This document shows, one piece after another, positions 1-10,972 of a DNA stretch of 64,000 nucleotides. The stretch spans positions 33,778 through 97,777 of the forward strand of contig JAIRUW010000076.1 in the NCBI GenBank assembly GCA_031254195.1. The letters are read 5' to 3'. The notes under the pieces were generated by a model, which was not told the origin of the DNA, made no database searches, and was given only the letters and a program-made list of their open reading frames with translations. Positions within the stretch are counted from its first letter, which is position 1. Each line of letters opens with the position of its first letter. The translations under genes were made by a program, and so were the position numbers. This DNA is from Oscillospiraceae bacterium. Its GTDB lineage: Bacteria; Bacillota; Clostridia; Oscillospirales; UBA929.

Positions 1-925
1 CCTCCATCCAGTCGCCCTTGGTGAAGCCGTTGACAAACAGCACGACCGGTACCATAATCATCATAAAGCGGATCAAGACCCATGACACCGAGCGGATGCC
101 CTTCTCAAAGCTGGTCTCGGGGCGTTTTTCCTGCAATTGCCGCGCGATCTGCCCAAAGCTGGTGTCGTCGCCGACGGCCAGAACCAAGGCCGCCGCCGAA
201 CCGGAGACGACGTTGCTGCCCATGAAGGCGAGATTGTTCAGCTCCAGCGGCTGGCGCGACTTCCCTTTGATCGGCGCAGAAAACTTCTCCACCGGTTCGC
301 TCTCGCCGGTCAGTGACGACTGACTGACAAACAGGTCTTTGGCCTGTAAAATACGCACATCGGCGGGGATCATGTCGCCGGCGGCAAGGTAGATGACGTC
401 GCCGACCACCAACTCGTCCAAAGGCAACTCCTCGCGGCGCGACTCCTGAATGTCCTCGTCCTCTTCGTCGGTATAGGCGCGCTGTACCGCAACGGTCGTC
501 TCGACCATCTCGGTCAGCTTTTCCGCCGCCTTCCCGCTGCGGAACTCCTGGACAAGGCGCAAAAGACCGCTGACTGTGATCATCGTCATTACAATGATTA
601 CAGCCGTCAGGTCTTTATTATTGGCGGGCAGCATGAAGTCGGTGACGAACGACACCGAAGCGAGGACGAACAGGACGACGGTGAACGGATTGATAAAAGC
701 GTCGAACAGCTTTTTCAACACCGTCTCCTTCTTGGCTTTGGTGATGGCGTTGACGCCGTATTGGTCGCGCATGTCCTCGATTTTTTCTTCATCGAAGCCC
801 TCATATGAGGTATCGTATTGGATTAAAAGCGTGTCCGGGTCTTTTTGCGCCGCGTTCAGCAGGCGGCGGCGCACCTTGACGGCGCGCTGCGCGGCGAGCG
901 CGGCCTGAGACTTCTTCGGGGCCAT
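1..925 (-). CDS. mgtA: Magnesium-translocating P-type ATPase, N-terminal part (cut by window edge)
   Basis: About 308 N-terminal codons of a P3B-type ATPase that imports Mg2+ at the membrane using ATP. Visible are a basic N-terminus, the segment DAFINPFTVVLF that resembles MgtA/MgtB at the first membrane helices, and the actuator-domain TGES loop (LTGESEPVEK, near residue 205). The phosphorylation motif DKTG would lie beyond the window. The ATG at 925 is preceded by GGAGGGAGACTT, a strong ribosome site. A consensus promoter and hairpin lie upstream. A Ca2+ ATPase is the alternative, but the INPF segment favours MgtA. Confidence 0.82.
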   Translation of the reverse strand, partial: MAPKKSQAALAAQRAVKVRRRLLNAAQKDPDTLLIQYDTSYEGFDEEKIEDMRDQYGVNAITKAKKETVLKKLFDAFINPFTVVLFVLASVSFVTDFMLPANNKDLTAVIIVMTMITVSGLLRLVQEFRSGKAAEKLTEMVETTVAVQRAYTDEEDEDIQESRREELPLDELVVGDVIYLAAGDMIPADVRILQAKDLFVSQSSLTGESEPVEKFSAPIKGKSRQPLELNNLAFMGSNVVSGSAAALVLAVGDDTSFGQIARQLQEKRPETSFEKGIRSVSWVLIRFMMIMVPVVLFVNGFTKGDWME

Positions 926-981
926 AAGTCTCCCTCCTCTATATGTTGTTTTGGGGGCTTACTACTGCCGATAGGTTCCAT
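856..981 (-). CDS. Possible 41-aa leader ORF overlapping the start of mgtA
   Basis: An ATG at 981 preceded by GCGAGGTGAGCACGG opens a 41-codon frame beginning MEPIGSSKPPKQ. It runs 70 nt into mgtA in another frame and stops at 856. Enterobacterial mgtA has a proline-rich leader peptide (MgtL, starting MEP or MDP) that senses Mg2+ through ribosome stalling or destabilisation. Here the similarity is only the acidic/proline start and the position. Translation is unproven and the overlap could be chance. Confidence 0.3.
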   Translation of the reverse strand: MEPIGSSKPPKQHIEEGDLWPRRSLRPRSPRSAPSRCAAAC

Positions 982-1012
982 CCGTGCTCACCTCGCTTTT
1001 TCTTTATTCCGT

Positions 1013-1051
1013 CGAAAAACCCCGTCATGCAGGTTATGTATGACAGGGGTT
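1013..1051 (-). terminator. Terminator-like hairpin in the mgtA leader (attenuator candidate)
   Basis: On the minus strand AACCCC-T-GTCAT pairs with ATGAC-GGGGTT (1018-1051) and is followed directly by TTTTT. It begins about 10 nt after the -10 box, so it sits near the 5' end of the mgtA transcript and upstream of the leader ORF. An early intrinsic terminator there would make mgtA expression depend on anti-termination or read-through. Confidence 0.55.
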
Positions 1052-1060
1052 CCTCTATAC

Positions 1061-1089
1061 ATTATATGCGATAGCTAGAGACTTGTCAA
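1061..1089 (-). promoter_or_regulatory. Consensus promoter of mgtA
   Basis: Minus strand: TTGACA at 1089-1084, a 17-nt spacer, TATAAT at 1066-1061. Both hexamers match the sigma-70/sigma-A consensus exactly. Confidence 0.85.
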
Positions 1090-1182
1090 TCACAAGATGT
1101 AGGGTCACTTATCTTTTTTGCGACATGTGTAATCAACTCCTCCGGTGTGGGTATTGCTTATCACCTCAACACATGATTTACT

Positions 1183-1235
1183 ATAAATCGATAGTAATAT
1201 CAAGACCATTGCTTGATAGTATATTATACTGTATC
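1183..1235 (+). promoter_or_regulatory. Candidate operators upstream of the small Xre gene
   Basis: The sequence has TACTAT-6 nt-ATAGTA, and about 25 bp later a near-palindrome GATAGTATA-TTA-TACTGTATC. Both share GATAGTA with AT-rich flanks and lie directly before the Xre start codon. Autoregulation by the encoded repressor is the likely use (inference). Confidence 0.4.
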
Positions 1236-1246
1236 CGGTGATGGAA

Positions 1247-1462
1247 ATGTTTATATGCCAACGGTTAAAAGATTGTCGGGAAGACAATGATTTAACGCAG
1301 ACGCAGATTGGCGAGCTTCTGGGAATTGATCAGCGTATTTACAGCACTTATGAAACGGGAAAAAGGCAGATTCCCGTCAAATATTTAATTAAGTTGGCGT
1401 TATTCTATAAAACAAGTGTGGATTACTTGGTCGGCTTAACAAATTACCCCGATGCCCTATGA
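1247..1462 (+). CDS. Small Xre-family HTH regulator
   Basis: A 71-residue protein that is almost only a helix-turn-helix: QRLKDCREDNDLTQTQIGELLG followed by RIYSTYETGKRQIP and LIKLALFYKTSVDYLVGLT, the usual Cro/CI five-helix layout. ATG 1247 is chosen because GGTGAT lies just upstream; ATG 1241 and GTG 1238 are in frame. It stands alone, divergent from mgtA. Two inverted repeats before it suggest autoregulation. Its targets are not visible; it may be a remnant of a phage or toxin-antitoxin regulator. Confidence 0.8.
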   Translation: MFICQRLKDCREDNDLTQTQIGELLGIDQRIYSTYETGKRQIPVKYLIKLALFYKTSVDYLVGLTNYPDAL

Positions 1463-1494
1463 ACGTAGACCTAAATAATAGACGAAAAGCTCCA

Positions 1495-1540
1495 AAAAAA
1501 TGCTAAACGCTCATCAAAACCGCCTGTTTCGATGAGCGTT
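1495..1540 (-). terminator. Intrinsic terminator for the leftward genes
   Basis: A perfect 10-bp inverted repeat AACGCTCATC (1506-1515) and GATGAGCGTT (1531-1540). On the minus strand the stem is followed by AGCATTTTTTT. It closes the leftward transcript and also lies just after the rightward Xre gene. Confidence 0.75.
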
Positions 1541-1549
1541 ATTATGAAC

Positions 1550-1690
1550 TTATCCCCTGATAATCTCACAATGAATGCCGATATTGGGCTTCAGGGTGCT
1601 TTCGTCAAAATGGTCAAAATTGCTGTACCATCCGCTGTCCGTCAACAGCACATTCTCCCATTTTTGCACTCCGCAGCCAGAGTCGATCAC
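1550..1690 (-). CDS. 46-aa ORF overlapping the end of a PPOX gene
   Basis: GTG at 1690 overlaps the TGA of the preceding gene (GTGA), and the frame runs 46 codons to TAA just before the terminator. The peptide has a Trp/Asp-rich stretch (GWYSNFDHFDEST). I do not recognise it. It could be a translationally coupled small protein or the C-terminal remnant of a lost gene. Confidence 0.35.
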   Translation of the reverse strand: MIDSGCGVQKWENVLLTDSGWYSNFDHFDESTLKPNIGIHCEIIRG

Positions 1691-2112
1691 AATTCACCAG
1701 ACACTTCATCTTTCCAGTCAACAAAGAGATTATACCGCTTTGTTGTAAACCGCAAGACGCAAAAATTAGGGTCGTCATGTCCGGCAAAATGATTTTCAAG
1801 TCCACTGTACCACATGTCTCGTTTGACATCGGCATCCGTGACAATTTCGATTGTGCCCACAAGCGTAATGTTGTGGTCGCCGCTTCTGTTGAAGCAAACA
1901 GCGGCGCGGTTGCACTTTCTGATCCGATTAGCTTTGTTGCTCCCAACCTCGCTGCCAAATGTTATCCATTTGATCCCGTCTGATTTGGACGCCGTTATCG
2001 TAGACGCAGTCGGGTATCCGTCGTCGTCGATCAGCGCCAGCGTACAATGTGAATCGGCCCCGGTATTCTGTGCAATAATTTCTCCGGCTCTCTTGATGCT
2101 TTCCTCGTGCAT
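1687..2112 (-). CDS. Pyridoxamine 5'-phosphate oxidase-like flavin-fold protein
   Basis: A 141-residue split-barrel protein of the PPOX-like FMN/F420/haem-binding superfamily. Typical features are an N-terminal helix, a CTLALIDDDGYPTAST strand pair, a loop with SNKANRIRKCNRAAVCF, and the terminal strand YNLFVDWKDEVSGEL. ATG 2112 has GGAGG 7 nt upstream. A paralogue with nearly the same layout lies at 3229-3654. True PNPOX is longer, so the substrate is unknown; flavin-dependent redox or cofactor binding is the family expectation. Confidence 0.75.
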   Translation of the reverse strand: MHEESIKRAGEIIAQNTGADSHCTLALIDDDGYPTASTITASKSDGIKWITFGSEVGSNKANRIRKCNRAAVCFNRSGDHNITLVGTIEIVTDADVKRDMWYSGLENHFAGHDDPNFCVLRFTTKRYNLFVDWKDEVSGEL

Positions 2113-2159
2113 GGTGTTTCCTCCTCTTGTTTTTCAAATTGATTATAATGCGATGTATG

Positions 2160-2522
2160 TTATATAAACATGCACCAGTTCACGCCGAATTTGTCGATCA
2201 GTCCGAACATCAGCGGGCTGAAGAAACACTTGTCCAGCGGCGAGTGGATTTGCGCGCCATCTTTGAGAACCTCATACGCCCGTTTAATGGCGTCTTCCTT
2301 GCCCTCGCCCATATGGAGGCAAAACTGCATGGTGTTGCCGGTGATGCTTTCTCCCGCATAGGGCAGCCCTTCGCTTACCGCCAATACCTGCCCGAAAACA
2401 TCCAGCTCTACGTGCATATAGCTGCCGTCTTCGTTTTTATATTCGTTGGACACTTTCGCGCCAAATGCCTTTTGATAAAGCGCGACGGCTTCGACGCTCC
2501 CCTTGACATACACTTGAAACAT
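2160..2522 (-). CDS. VOC-fold protein (PhnB/glyoxalase-like)
   Basis: A 120-residue vicinal-oxygen-chelate fold protein: FQVYVKGSVEAVALYQKAFGA at the start, a YMHVELDVFG strand, and a second half ending in FGLIDKFGVNWCMFI. The pattern matches the PhnB/YjdN group, often called 3-demethylubiquinone-9 methyltransferase-like though the reaction is not established. ATG 2522 is preferred over 2534 because GGAGAGG lies 4 nt before it. It follows the possible AlkZ-like gene by about 20 nt, probably in one transcript. Confidence 0.78.
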   Translation of the reverse strand: MFQVYVKGSVEAVALYQKAFGAKVSNEYKNEDGSYMHVELDVFGQVLAVSEGLPYAGESITGNTMQFCLHMGEGKEDAIKRAYEVLKDGAQIHSPLDKCFFSPLMFGLIDKFGVNWCMFI

Positions 2523-2539
2523 AGACCTCTCCATTTGTG

Positions 2540-3232
2540 TTACCCCCCAATAAATTTTTGGATTTTCTTCTCAACAGCCGACGGATTCAATGCCAAAATC
2601 CGCTCTTTTATCTTCTCCGCGGCCTCGTCCCCATCCATCTCAGCCGCTTTTGCAAACACCTCCGGCGGCCAAAAGGTTTCGACTGTGCAGAATACGGTGG
2701 ACGACCAGCCATACTCCCCGCCTGTCTGTGAGAGTTTTGTCTCCTTGCCGCACATGGTCAGATAGAGCTTCATTTGCAGCTCGTTCAGCGCCGCGTCAAA
2801 TTTCGCCTTGTCCGCCCGGTAAAACCCCGCCCGCCGCTTGATTTCGTCGAGCGGCAGGCTGCCGTTATCGGCCACGGCGTCATAAATACGCTTGGCAAAG
2901 TGGCTGGCCGTCCCGTCGGCGTATTCGTCATAGAAGGACTTTCCGCCCCGCCGGGCCGCCAAAAAATAGGGATACCATTCTTTCGTGATATAACCCGCCT
3001 TCTTGGAAAACACTTTGCCGTACGCGATGTCGTCACGCTCGTCCAAAACACGCGTGCGCCATTCCCACGGGTCGGTGTCCGGGTTGCCGGTGTGCCATTC
3101 GATGCCGGTTTCCGCATCCGCGCCCCATCCATACCGGAAGAGCGCGAAAACACCGTCGTCCTTGCCGCCAATCGCGCCGGAAAACCCGGCTTCGAGCAGG
3201 GCCGCTATAAAGTCAGCGTAATTTCGGATCAT
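2540..3232 (-). CDS. AlkZ-related winged-helix protein (tentative)
   Basis: A 230-residue protein with aromatic-rich N-terminal half (FALFRYGWGADAE, ITKEWYPYFLA), a middle winged-helix-like part (NGSLPLDEIKRRAGF) and the segment TGGEYGWSSTVFCTVETFWP. The layout recalls clostridial proteins annotated as AlkZ-related (HTH_42-like DNA glycosylase relatives). The QxQ or QxD catalytic motif of AlkZ is not evident, so enzymatic function is doubtful. Its ATG overlaps the stop of the upstream PPOX gene by 4 nt (ATGA), indicating translational coupling. Confidence 0.4.
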   Translation of the reverse strand: MIRNYADFIAALLEAGFSGAIGGKDDGVFALFRYGWGADAETGIEWHTGNPDTDPWEWRTRVLDERDDIAYGKVFSKKAGYITKEWYPYFLAARRGGKSFYDEYADGTASHFAKRIYDAVADNGSLPLDEIKRRAGFYRADKAKFDAALNELQMKLYLTMCGKETKLSQTGGEYGWSSTVFCTVETFWPPEVFAKAAEMDGDEAAEKIKERILALNPSAVEKKIQKFIGG

Positions 3233-3654
3233 AGCTCATCTCTGACGGCGGATTCTTGTTCATTGTCGATCCAGAACGTTGCCTCCTCCGTCTCAAAGAC
3301 GAAGACGCAGAAACGCTCCCCCTCGGCGCCGTCCGGGAAATGCTCGATGCACCAGTCCTGCCAAAGCGCCCGGCGCAATGCGTTGTCTTGCGATACCGCG
3401 ACCGTTCCGGTGAGGGTGATGTTGTTCCAACCGTCGCGGAAGCACAGGCTGACCTTGGGGTTGGCCTGTATGCGCTTGGTTTTCAGCGCCTGCATGGCGG
3501 TCGATGTATAAATGGTCTTGATGCCGTCCGCTTTCATCATGGAGATAGTGCTGGCCCGAGGGTAGCCGTCCTCGCGGACATAGGCGATGACCATATCCTC
3601 GCTTTTTGCCACGATTTTCTCCGCTTTTGTGATAATCTCCCTTTTATCGCTCAT
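3229..3654 (-). CDS. Pyridoxamine 5'-phosphate oxidase-like protein (second copy)
   Basis: A 141-residue PPOX-like split barrel, the same length as the protein at 1687-2112 and clearly related: shared pattern EDGYPRASTISMMKADGIKTIYTST, a Lys/Arg-rich QALKTKRIQANPKVSLCF loop, NNITLTGTVAV, and ending TFWIDNEQESAVRDEL. It probably binds FMN or a related cofactor as a dimer; the substrate is unknown. AAAGGATG precedes the ATG. It heads a short leftward set with the AlkZ-related and VOC genes. Confidence 0.78.
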   Translation of the reverse strand: MSDKREIITKAEKIVAKSEDMVIAYVREDGYPRASTISMMKADGIKTIYTSTAMQALKTKRIQANPKVSLCFRDGWNNITLTGTVAVSQDNALRRALWQDWCIEHFPDGAEGERFCVFVFETEEATFWIDNEQESAVRDEL

Positions 3655-3660
3655 TTTCTT

Positions 3661-3960
3661 TCATCCTTTCTCGGTATATGTTCTTAATAGCATAGCGTTG
3701 TTTTCGACCGCCCGTCTGTGTTCTTCCTCGGTCATGCTGGGGTCTCTCCAATCATAGATTATCTGACAAGGCAATTGTTCGCACTCGCCGCATGTCTTAT
3801 AGCCCTTTTTGTTGACTGCGCAGTCGTAAATCGGGCATACTTCGACGCCGAAGTCTTTTAGATAAAACGGTTTCCCTTGAATTACATGGCAGCCACCGCA
3901 TCCTGCGGATTTGCACACTTCTAATGCTCCGCAGTTTATTCCGCATGGTGACAAATACAT
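3661..3960 (-). CDS. DUF3795 cysteine-rich protein
   Basis: A 99-residue protein with many cysteines in a metal-site pattern: SPCGINCGALEVC, AGCGGCHV, CPIYDCAV, CGECEQLPC. This is the DUF3795 pattern, of unknown function and presumed metal-binding. ATG 3960 is chosen because AAAAGGGGGA sits 7 nt upstream; a longer frame from 4023 would read through an inverted repeat. The gene follows the WYL regulator and may be its target. Confidence 0.75.
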   Translation of the reverse strand: MYLSPCGINCGALEVCKSAGCGGCHVIQGKPFYLKDFGVEVCPIYDCAVNKKGYKTCGECEQLPCQIIYDWRDPSMTEEEHRRAVENNAMLLRTYTEKG

Positions 3961-3992
3961 AGTAAATCCCCCTTTTTTGCCCATCATACCAC

Positions 3993-4024
3993 AATGAACA
4001 GGACAACAGTCTGTCCTGTTCATT
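3993..4024. repeat. 12-bp inverted repeat at the WYL/DUF3795 junction
   Basis: AATGAACAGGAC (3993-4004) and GTCCTGTTCATT (4013-4024) are perfect inverted arms with an 8-nt loop. The repeat spans the WYL stop codon and lies about 33 nt before the DUF3795 start. No T-run follows, so it is more likely an operator or mRNA hairpin than an efficient terminator. Confidence 0.55.
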
Positions 4025-4922
4025 TATATAATTTCCTGATATGTTCAGCGGTGGCGCGGATTTCGTCCGCAACCTCCCGCGGTTCCAGCACCTTGACCTT
4101 GTCGCCGAAGCCGAGGAGCCAGCTTACGATATAATCCCTGTTGGTATAGCCGATTTCCAACCGCAAGCCGTCCTCCGTCTCGGTGTAGCAGTTCAAACCG
4201 TAAAAGTCGATCAGCAAATATTTGGCCGACGGGTCGAACAGCGCCACGAGCTTTTTATCATCGGTAAAGCGCGCGTTAAAGTCCCGCTTCTCGGGCGGGA
4301 TCTCCCTTGGGCTATAAGTCTCATCGCACAGCGACAGGTTCCACAGCCGCGTCAGCTTAAAGAGCCGCCAGTCCCGGCGCTCCAGACAAAACCCGAACAC
4401 ATACCAGGCCATCCATTGGAAGATGACGAAATACGGCTCGATCCGGCGATGCGATTCGCCTTTTTCGTAATAGTAGTCAAACGCGGTAACGCGCTGTTCC
4501 CGGACAGCGCGCTTGAATAGTTCTATCTTTTCGGTCAGGTGCCCTCTGTAATGCGACGCGAGATCGATCACCACCGGCTCCCGCAGCGAAACGACCGCGC
4601 CGGTGTTGGCATGGAGCTTATCGAGCGTCCGCTCAATCCCCGAACGCTCCGACACACTGCCCAGCCCTTTCAGCGCGGCAATCAGACCGGACAGCTCGTC
4701 GGCGGTCAAAACGCTTTTATCCAGCTTGAACCCCTCGGCAATGGAGATACCCCCGCCGCCGCCCTGACGGGTGACAATAGGAATCCCGGCGCGGCAAAGC
4801 GTGTCAATGTCCCGCCCGATGGTGCGGCGGGTGACCTCAAATGTCTCGGCCAGTATGGGGGCGGTCATATGGTCTTTTTGCAGCAGCAGGGTCAGGATGC
4901 CAAGCAGGCGGTCCAGCTTCAT
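4020..4922 (-). CDS. YafY-type HTH/WYL-domain transcriptional regulator
   Basis: A 300-residue regulator. Residues 1-60 form a winged HTH (LLGILTLLLQKDHMTAPILA and VTRRTIGRDIDTLCRAGIP). The C-terminal half has a WYL domain with IEPYFVIFQWMAWYVFGFC and a C-terminal extension ending in AEHIRKLYK. WYL domains sense nucleic acid or other ligands. ATG 4922 has GAGGTG 5 nt upstream; GTG 4931 is in frame. It lies between tspO and DUF3795 on the same strand. Confidence 0.85.
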   Translation of the reverse strand: MKLDRLLGILTLLLQKDHMTAPILAETFEVTRRTIGRDIDTLCRAGIPIVTRQGGGGGISIAEGFKLDKSVLTADELSGLIAALKGLGSVSERSGIERTLDKLHANTGAVVSLREPVVIDLASHYRGHLTEKIELFKRAVREQRVTAFDYYYEKGESHRRIEPYFVIFQWMAWYVFGFCLERRDWRLFKLTRLWNLSLCDETYSPREIPPEKRDFNARFTDDKKLVALFDPSAKYLLIDFYGLNCYTETEDGLRLEIGYTNRDYIVSWLLGFGDKVKVLEPREVADEIRATAEHIRKLYK

Positions 4923-4949
4923 CGGGGTCACCTCATCGGTCTATTGCGT

Positions 4950-5396
4950 TCACTCTAAATTCATCAGCCAAATCCCAAGATTCAGATATGCCAGATACCC
5001 CGACCAGATACAGCAGGGAAGCATCAATTTCTTCCCTTGCGGCGATGGCTGCCCAAGCAGACGCCTCATATGCAGCCAGACGCCGGTGAGCAGGAGGCCA
5101 GTGATTGCGGCGGCAGGGATCGCGCCTGCCCGGAAAAAGAGGGCTGCCCAACATACCATAAGGCCCAACGAGACATAGAAGGATGTTATCGTCTTCGCGT
5201 CTCCGCTAACCCGGACAGATGACGCCAACAGAATCAGCGCAACCGTCCAGCCAATGGGCAGCAACCAAAGCGGCGGAAACAAAAACGGCAGTTTGAGAGC
5301 GGCGAAAGCCTCCCCCATGCGCAGAGTAAAAAGGCTTGCCAGCAACCCGGCGGCCGCCGACGCCAAATAAAAACGGACCGCTTGTTTCCCCTCCAT
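4950..5396 (-). CDS. tspO: TspO/MBR family tryptophan-rich membrane protein
   Basis: A 148-residue, five-helix membrane protein. The FPPLWLLPIGWTVALIL segment matches the TspO P-x-W-x-x-P/W core, and the C-terminal helix YLAYLNLGIWLMN is the family's usual end. TspO proteins bind porphyrins and are linked to stress and haem handling. The gene has fewer Trp residues than many homologues. AAGGGGGA precedes the start. It is followed closely by the WYL regulator, about 27 nt downstream. Confidence 0.82.
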   Translation of the reverse strand: MEGKQAVRFYLASAAAGLLASLFTLRMGEAFAALKLPFLFPPLWLLPIGWTVALILLASSVRVSGDAKTITSFYVSLGLMVCWAALFFRAGAIPAAAITGLLLTGVWLHMRRLLGQPSPQGKKLMLPCCIWSGYLAYLNLGIWLMNLE

Positions 5397-5450
5397 ACAT
5401 CATTCCCCCTTGCCGGTAACAATGTATGTCCGGGGCTATGGCTCTATGCC

Positions 5451-5483
5451 AAAAGAGAAGGCCCGCCTTTGCAGACGGGCCTT
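5451..5483 (-). terminator. Terminator of the atp operon
   Basis: AAGGCCCG (5458-5465) pairs with CGGGCCTT (5476-5483). On the minus strand the stem is followed by CTCTTTT. It lies directly after the atpC stop codon. Confidence 0.8.
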
Positions 5484-5486
5484 TAT

Positions 5487-5924
5487 CTACTTCTTATCGC
5501 TTTCCCCCGCATTGAGCAGCGGGTATGCGCTGACCTCGATCTGCACCAGCGTCCGCCGCAGGGAAACCTGCTGTTTCTGGATTTCTACATCGTCTTCAGC
5601 TTCCTGCAAACGCTTTTCGGCTTGTTCGTGCTCTATTTCAGCCAGCGTCCTGTCGATATCCTCCGGCCACTGCGCTTCGTTGGTCAGCATTGTCACTTCA
5701 TCGTCCAAGACTTGAACGATGCCGCCGAAAACGGCCATATGGAGCTCTTTCTCGCCATGGTTTATAATGCGCAGCACACCGTAGTCGAGGATAGCCGAAC
5801 ATGCCTCATGCCGCGGCAAGATACCCATGTCGCCGGTAGTACAGCGCATGATGACCATATCGCACGGTTCATCCAGCTTGACGCTTTCCGGCGTTATCAC
5901 GCGTAAACGCAGTTTTCCGGCCAT
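5487..5924 (-). CDS. atpC: ATP synthase F1 epsilon subunit
   Basis: A 145-residue epsilon subunit of the F1 central stalk. The N-terminal beta sandwich includes LRVITPESVKLDEPCDMVIMR and the typical GDMGILPRHEACSAIL; the C-terminal helical hairpin (EHEQAEKRLQEAEDDVEIQK) can inhibit ATP hydrolysis. It is slightly longer than the common 130-140 residues through a Glu/Gln-rich helix. It is the last gene of the operon, 4 nt after atpD and just before the terminator. Confidence 0.95.
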   Translation of the reverse strand: MAGKLRLRVITPESVKLDEPCDMVIMRCTTGDMGILPRHEACSAILDYGVLRIINHGEKELHMAVFGGIVQVLDDEVTMLTNEAQWPEDIDRTLAEIEHEQAEKRLQEAEDDVEIQKQQVSLRRTLVQIEVSAYPLLNAGESDKK

Positions 5925-5927
5925 AGG

Positions 5928-7388
<1,461 letters not shown>

Positions 7389-7393
7389 CTATT

Positions 7394-8245
7394 TTACTGT
7401 ATGGCATTCGCTCCGCTGACAATCTCCGTTATCTCCTGTGTGATCGCGCCTTGGCGCTTGCGGTTATAAGCCAGGGTCAAATCGTCGATGATTTCCTCGG
7501 CGTTGCGGGTCGCCGCGTCCATACTGGTCATACGCGACGCTTCCTCGCAGACATGGGACTCCGCCATAGCGCCGTAAATGACTGTGTTGAGGTACATCGG
7601 CACGGCGTAATCCATAAATGTTTGCACATCCGGCTCATACTTCATCGCCTGATGATTGGTCTCGGCGTCTGGTTCTGTACCAAGCGGCAATACCTTGATG
7701 ACACTCGGCGTCTGCGATAAAATAGTCTCAAATTGCGTGTACGCGATATAGACCTCATCTACTTCACCGGATATATACATCTTTATCAGCCGCCTGCCGA
7801 TCCGTTCCGCGTCTTCATATGTCACCGCGTCCGCCACGCAGGGATAGAACTTCACAACATTCTTTCCGCGGCGCTTGAAATAATCCCGCCCTTTCGCGCC
7901 TACGATAATGATTTTCTCATGGGCGGGATGGGAGTTGATATGCGCTATGGCTTCTTTTGATATATTGAGGTTGTATCCGCCGCACAAACCGCGGTCGCCG
8001 GTGATGATCAGATAGGCGGCGTTTTTGGGTTCGCGTTTCTGGAAGTATACACTGTCCGCCGCGTCCTCGCCGGACTGTATGCCATCCATGACGACCTTGA
8101 TGTTGTCATACAGCGGGCGTATGACATTCAGCTGCACCCTAGATTTTTGCAGCTTGGAGGCGGCCACCAGGTTCATCGCCTTCATAATCTGCTGTGTGCT
8201 GCTCACACTCACAATCCTGCGCTTAATCGCTTTCATTGACGGCAC
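7394..8245 (-). CDS. atpG: ATP synthase F1 gamma subunit
   Basis: The central rotor shaft, 283 residues. The N-terminal helix MKAIKRRIVSVSSTQQIMKAMNLVA and the C-terminal helix RNAEEIIDDLTLAYNRKRQG are the two conserved ends forming the coiled coil; TGDRGLCGGYN marks the Rossmann part. It starts with GTG at 8245 after GGGGGGTG. Order alpha-gamma-beta-epsilon is standard. Confidence 0.96.
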   Translation of the reverse strand: MPSMKAIKRRIVSVSSTQQIMKAMNLVAASKLQKSRVQLNVIRPLYDNIKVVMDGIQSGEDAADSVYFQKREPKNAAYLIITGDRGLCGGYNLNISKEAIAHINSHPAHEKIIIVGAKGRDYFKRRGKNVVKFYPCVADAVTYEDAERIGRRLIKMYISGEVDEVYIAYTQFETILSQTPSVIKVLPLGTEPDAETNHQAMKYEPDVQTFMDYAVPMYLNTVIYGAMAESHVCEEASRMTSMDAATRNAEEIIDDLTLAYNRKRQGAITQEITEIVSGANAIQ

Positions 8246-8278
8246 AGCTACACCCCCCTTGTGTCGCGCTCTCTTCGC

Positions 8279-10372
<2,094 letters not shown>

Positions 10373-10385
<13 letters not shown>

Positions 10386-10927
10386 GACGTCCCCTCCAGC
10401 TCGGCCATCGTCTCGTCAAAGAGGCGTTCCTGTACATCCTTGCCGACAGAAAGCGCCACCATTTTTTCCGCCATAGCGGCAGAAACCTCGAGTATGGCCA
10501 ACTTCATCTGAGCTTGGATGCGTTCCCATTCCATTTCCACGTTTTCCTGGGCGCGGGAACGGATAGCGTCCGCCTCCGTTTTCGCTTCGGCAAGAAGCTG
10601 ACGGCCGTTTTCCACAGCTTTTTTGCGCGCCTCATCCAGTATCCCGTCCCGTTCCCGGTCGATTTCCTGAAGTTTTTGTTCATACAGGGCCTTCAGCTGA
10701 TGCGCCCTAGTCGCTTCGTCCGCGGCATGGCTCAATTCCCCCTGGATACGGTCGGAGCGCTTGCGCATGAAATTCCTGACGGGATTGTAAAGGATTTTGG
10801 AAAGGACAAACGCCAGCAAGCCGACGTTAAACAGCTGGAAACAGATCTGATAAATCGTCTGTCTGTCCAGCCCAAACAGGCGGCTCTGGTCCGCTACGTC
10901 CGCGGCGGCAAGCACGATATTAAACAA
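10373..10927 (-). CDS. atpF: ATP synthase F0 b subunit
   Basis: The peripheral stalk subunit: one N-terminal membrane helix (LFNVGLLAFVLSKILYNPV) then a long charged coiled coil, ending near residue 184. The upstream GTG at 10936 overlaps AAGAGG and is too close to it. TTG 10927 has AAGAGGTG at proper spacing and is preferred. It overlaps atpH at its end, so the two are probably translationally coupled. Confidence 0.93.
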
Positions 10928-10972
10928 TACATTCACCTCTTATCAATAAAGGTGGGGTTTCCTCGCGCTTCC

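Noticed and set aside
926-1083. M-box (Mg2+) riboswitch before mgtA
   Set aside because: The leader is only about 135 nt and I cannot trace the M-box helices; only an early hairpin and a small ORF are seen. A covariance search would decide.
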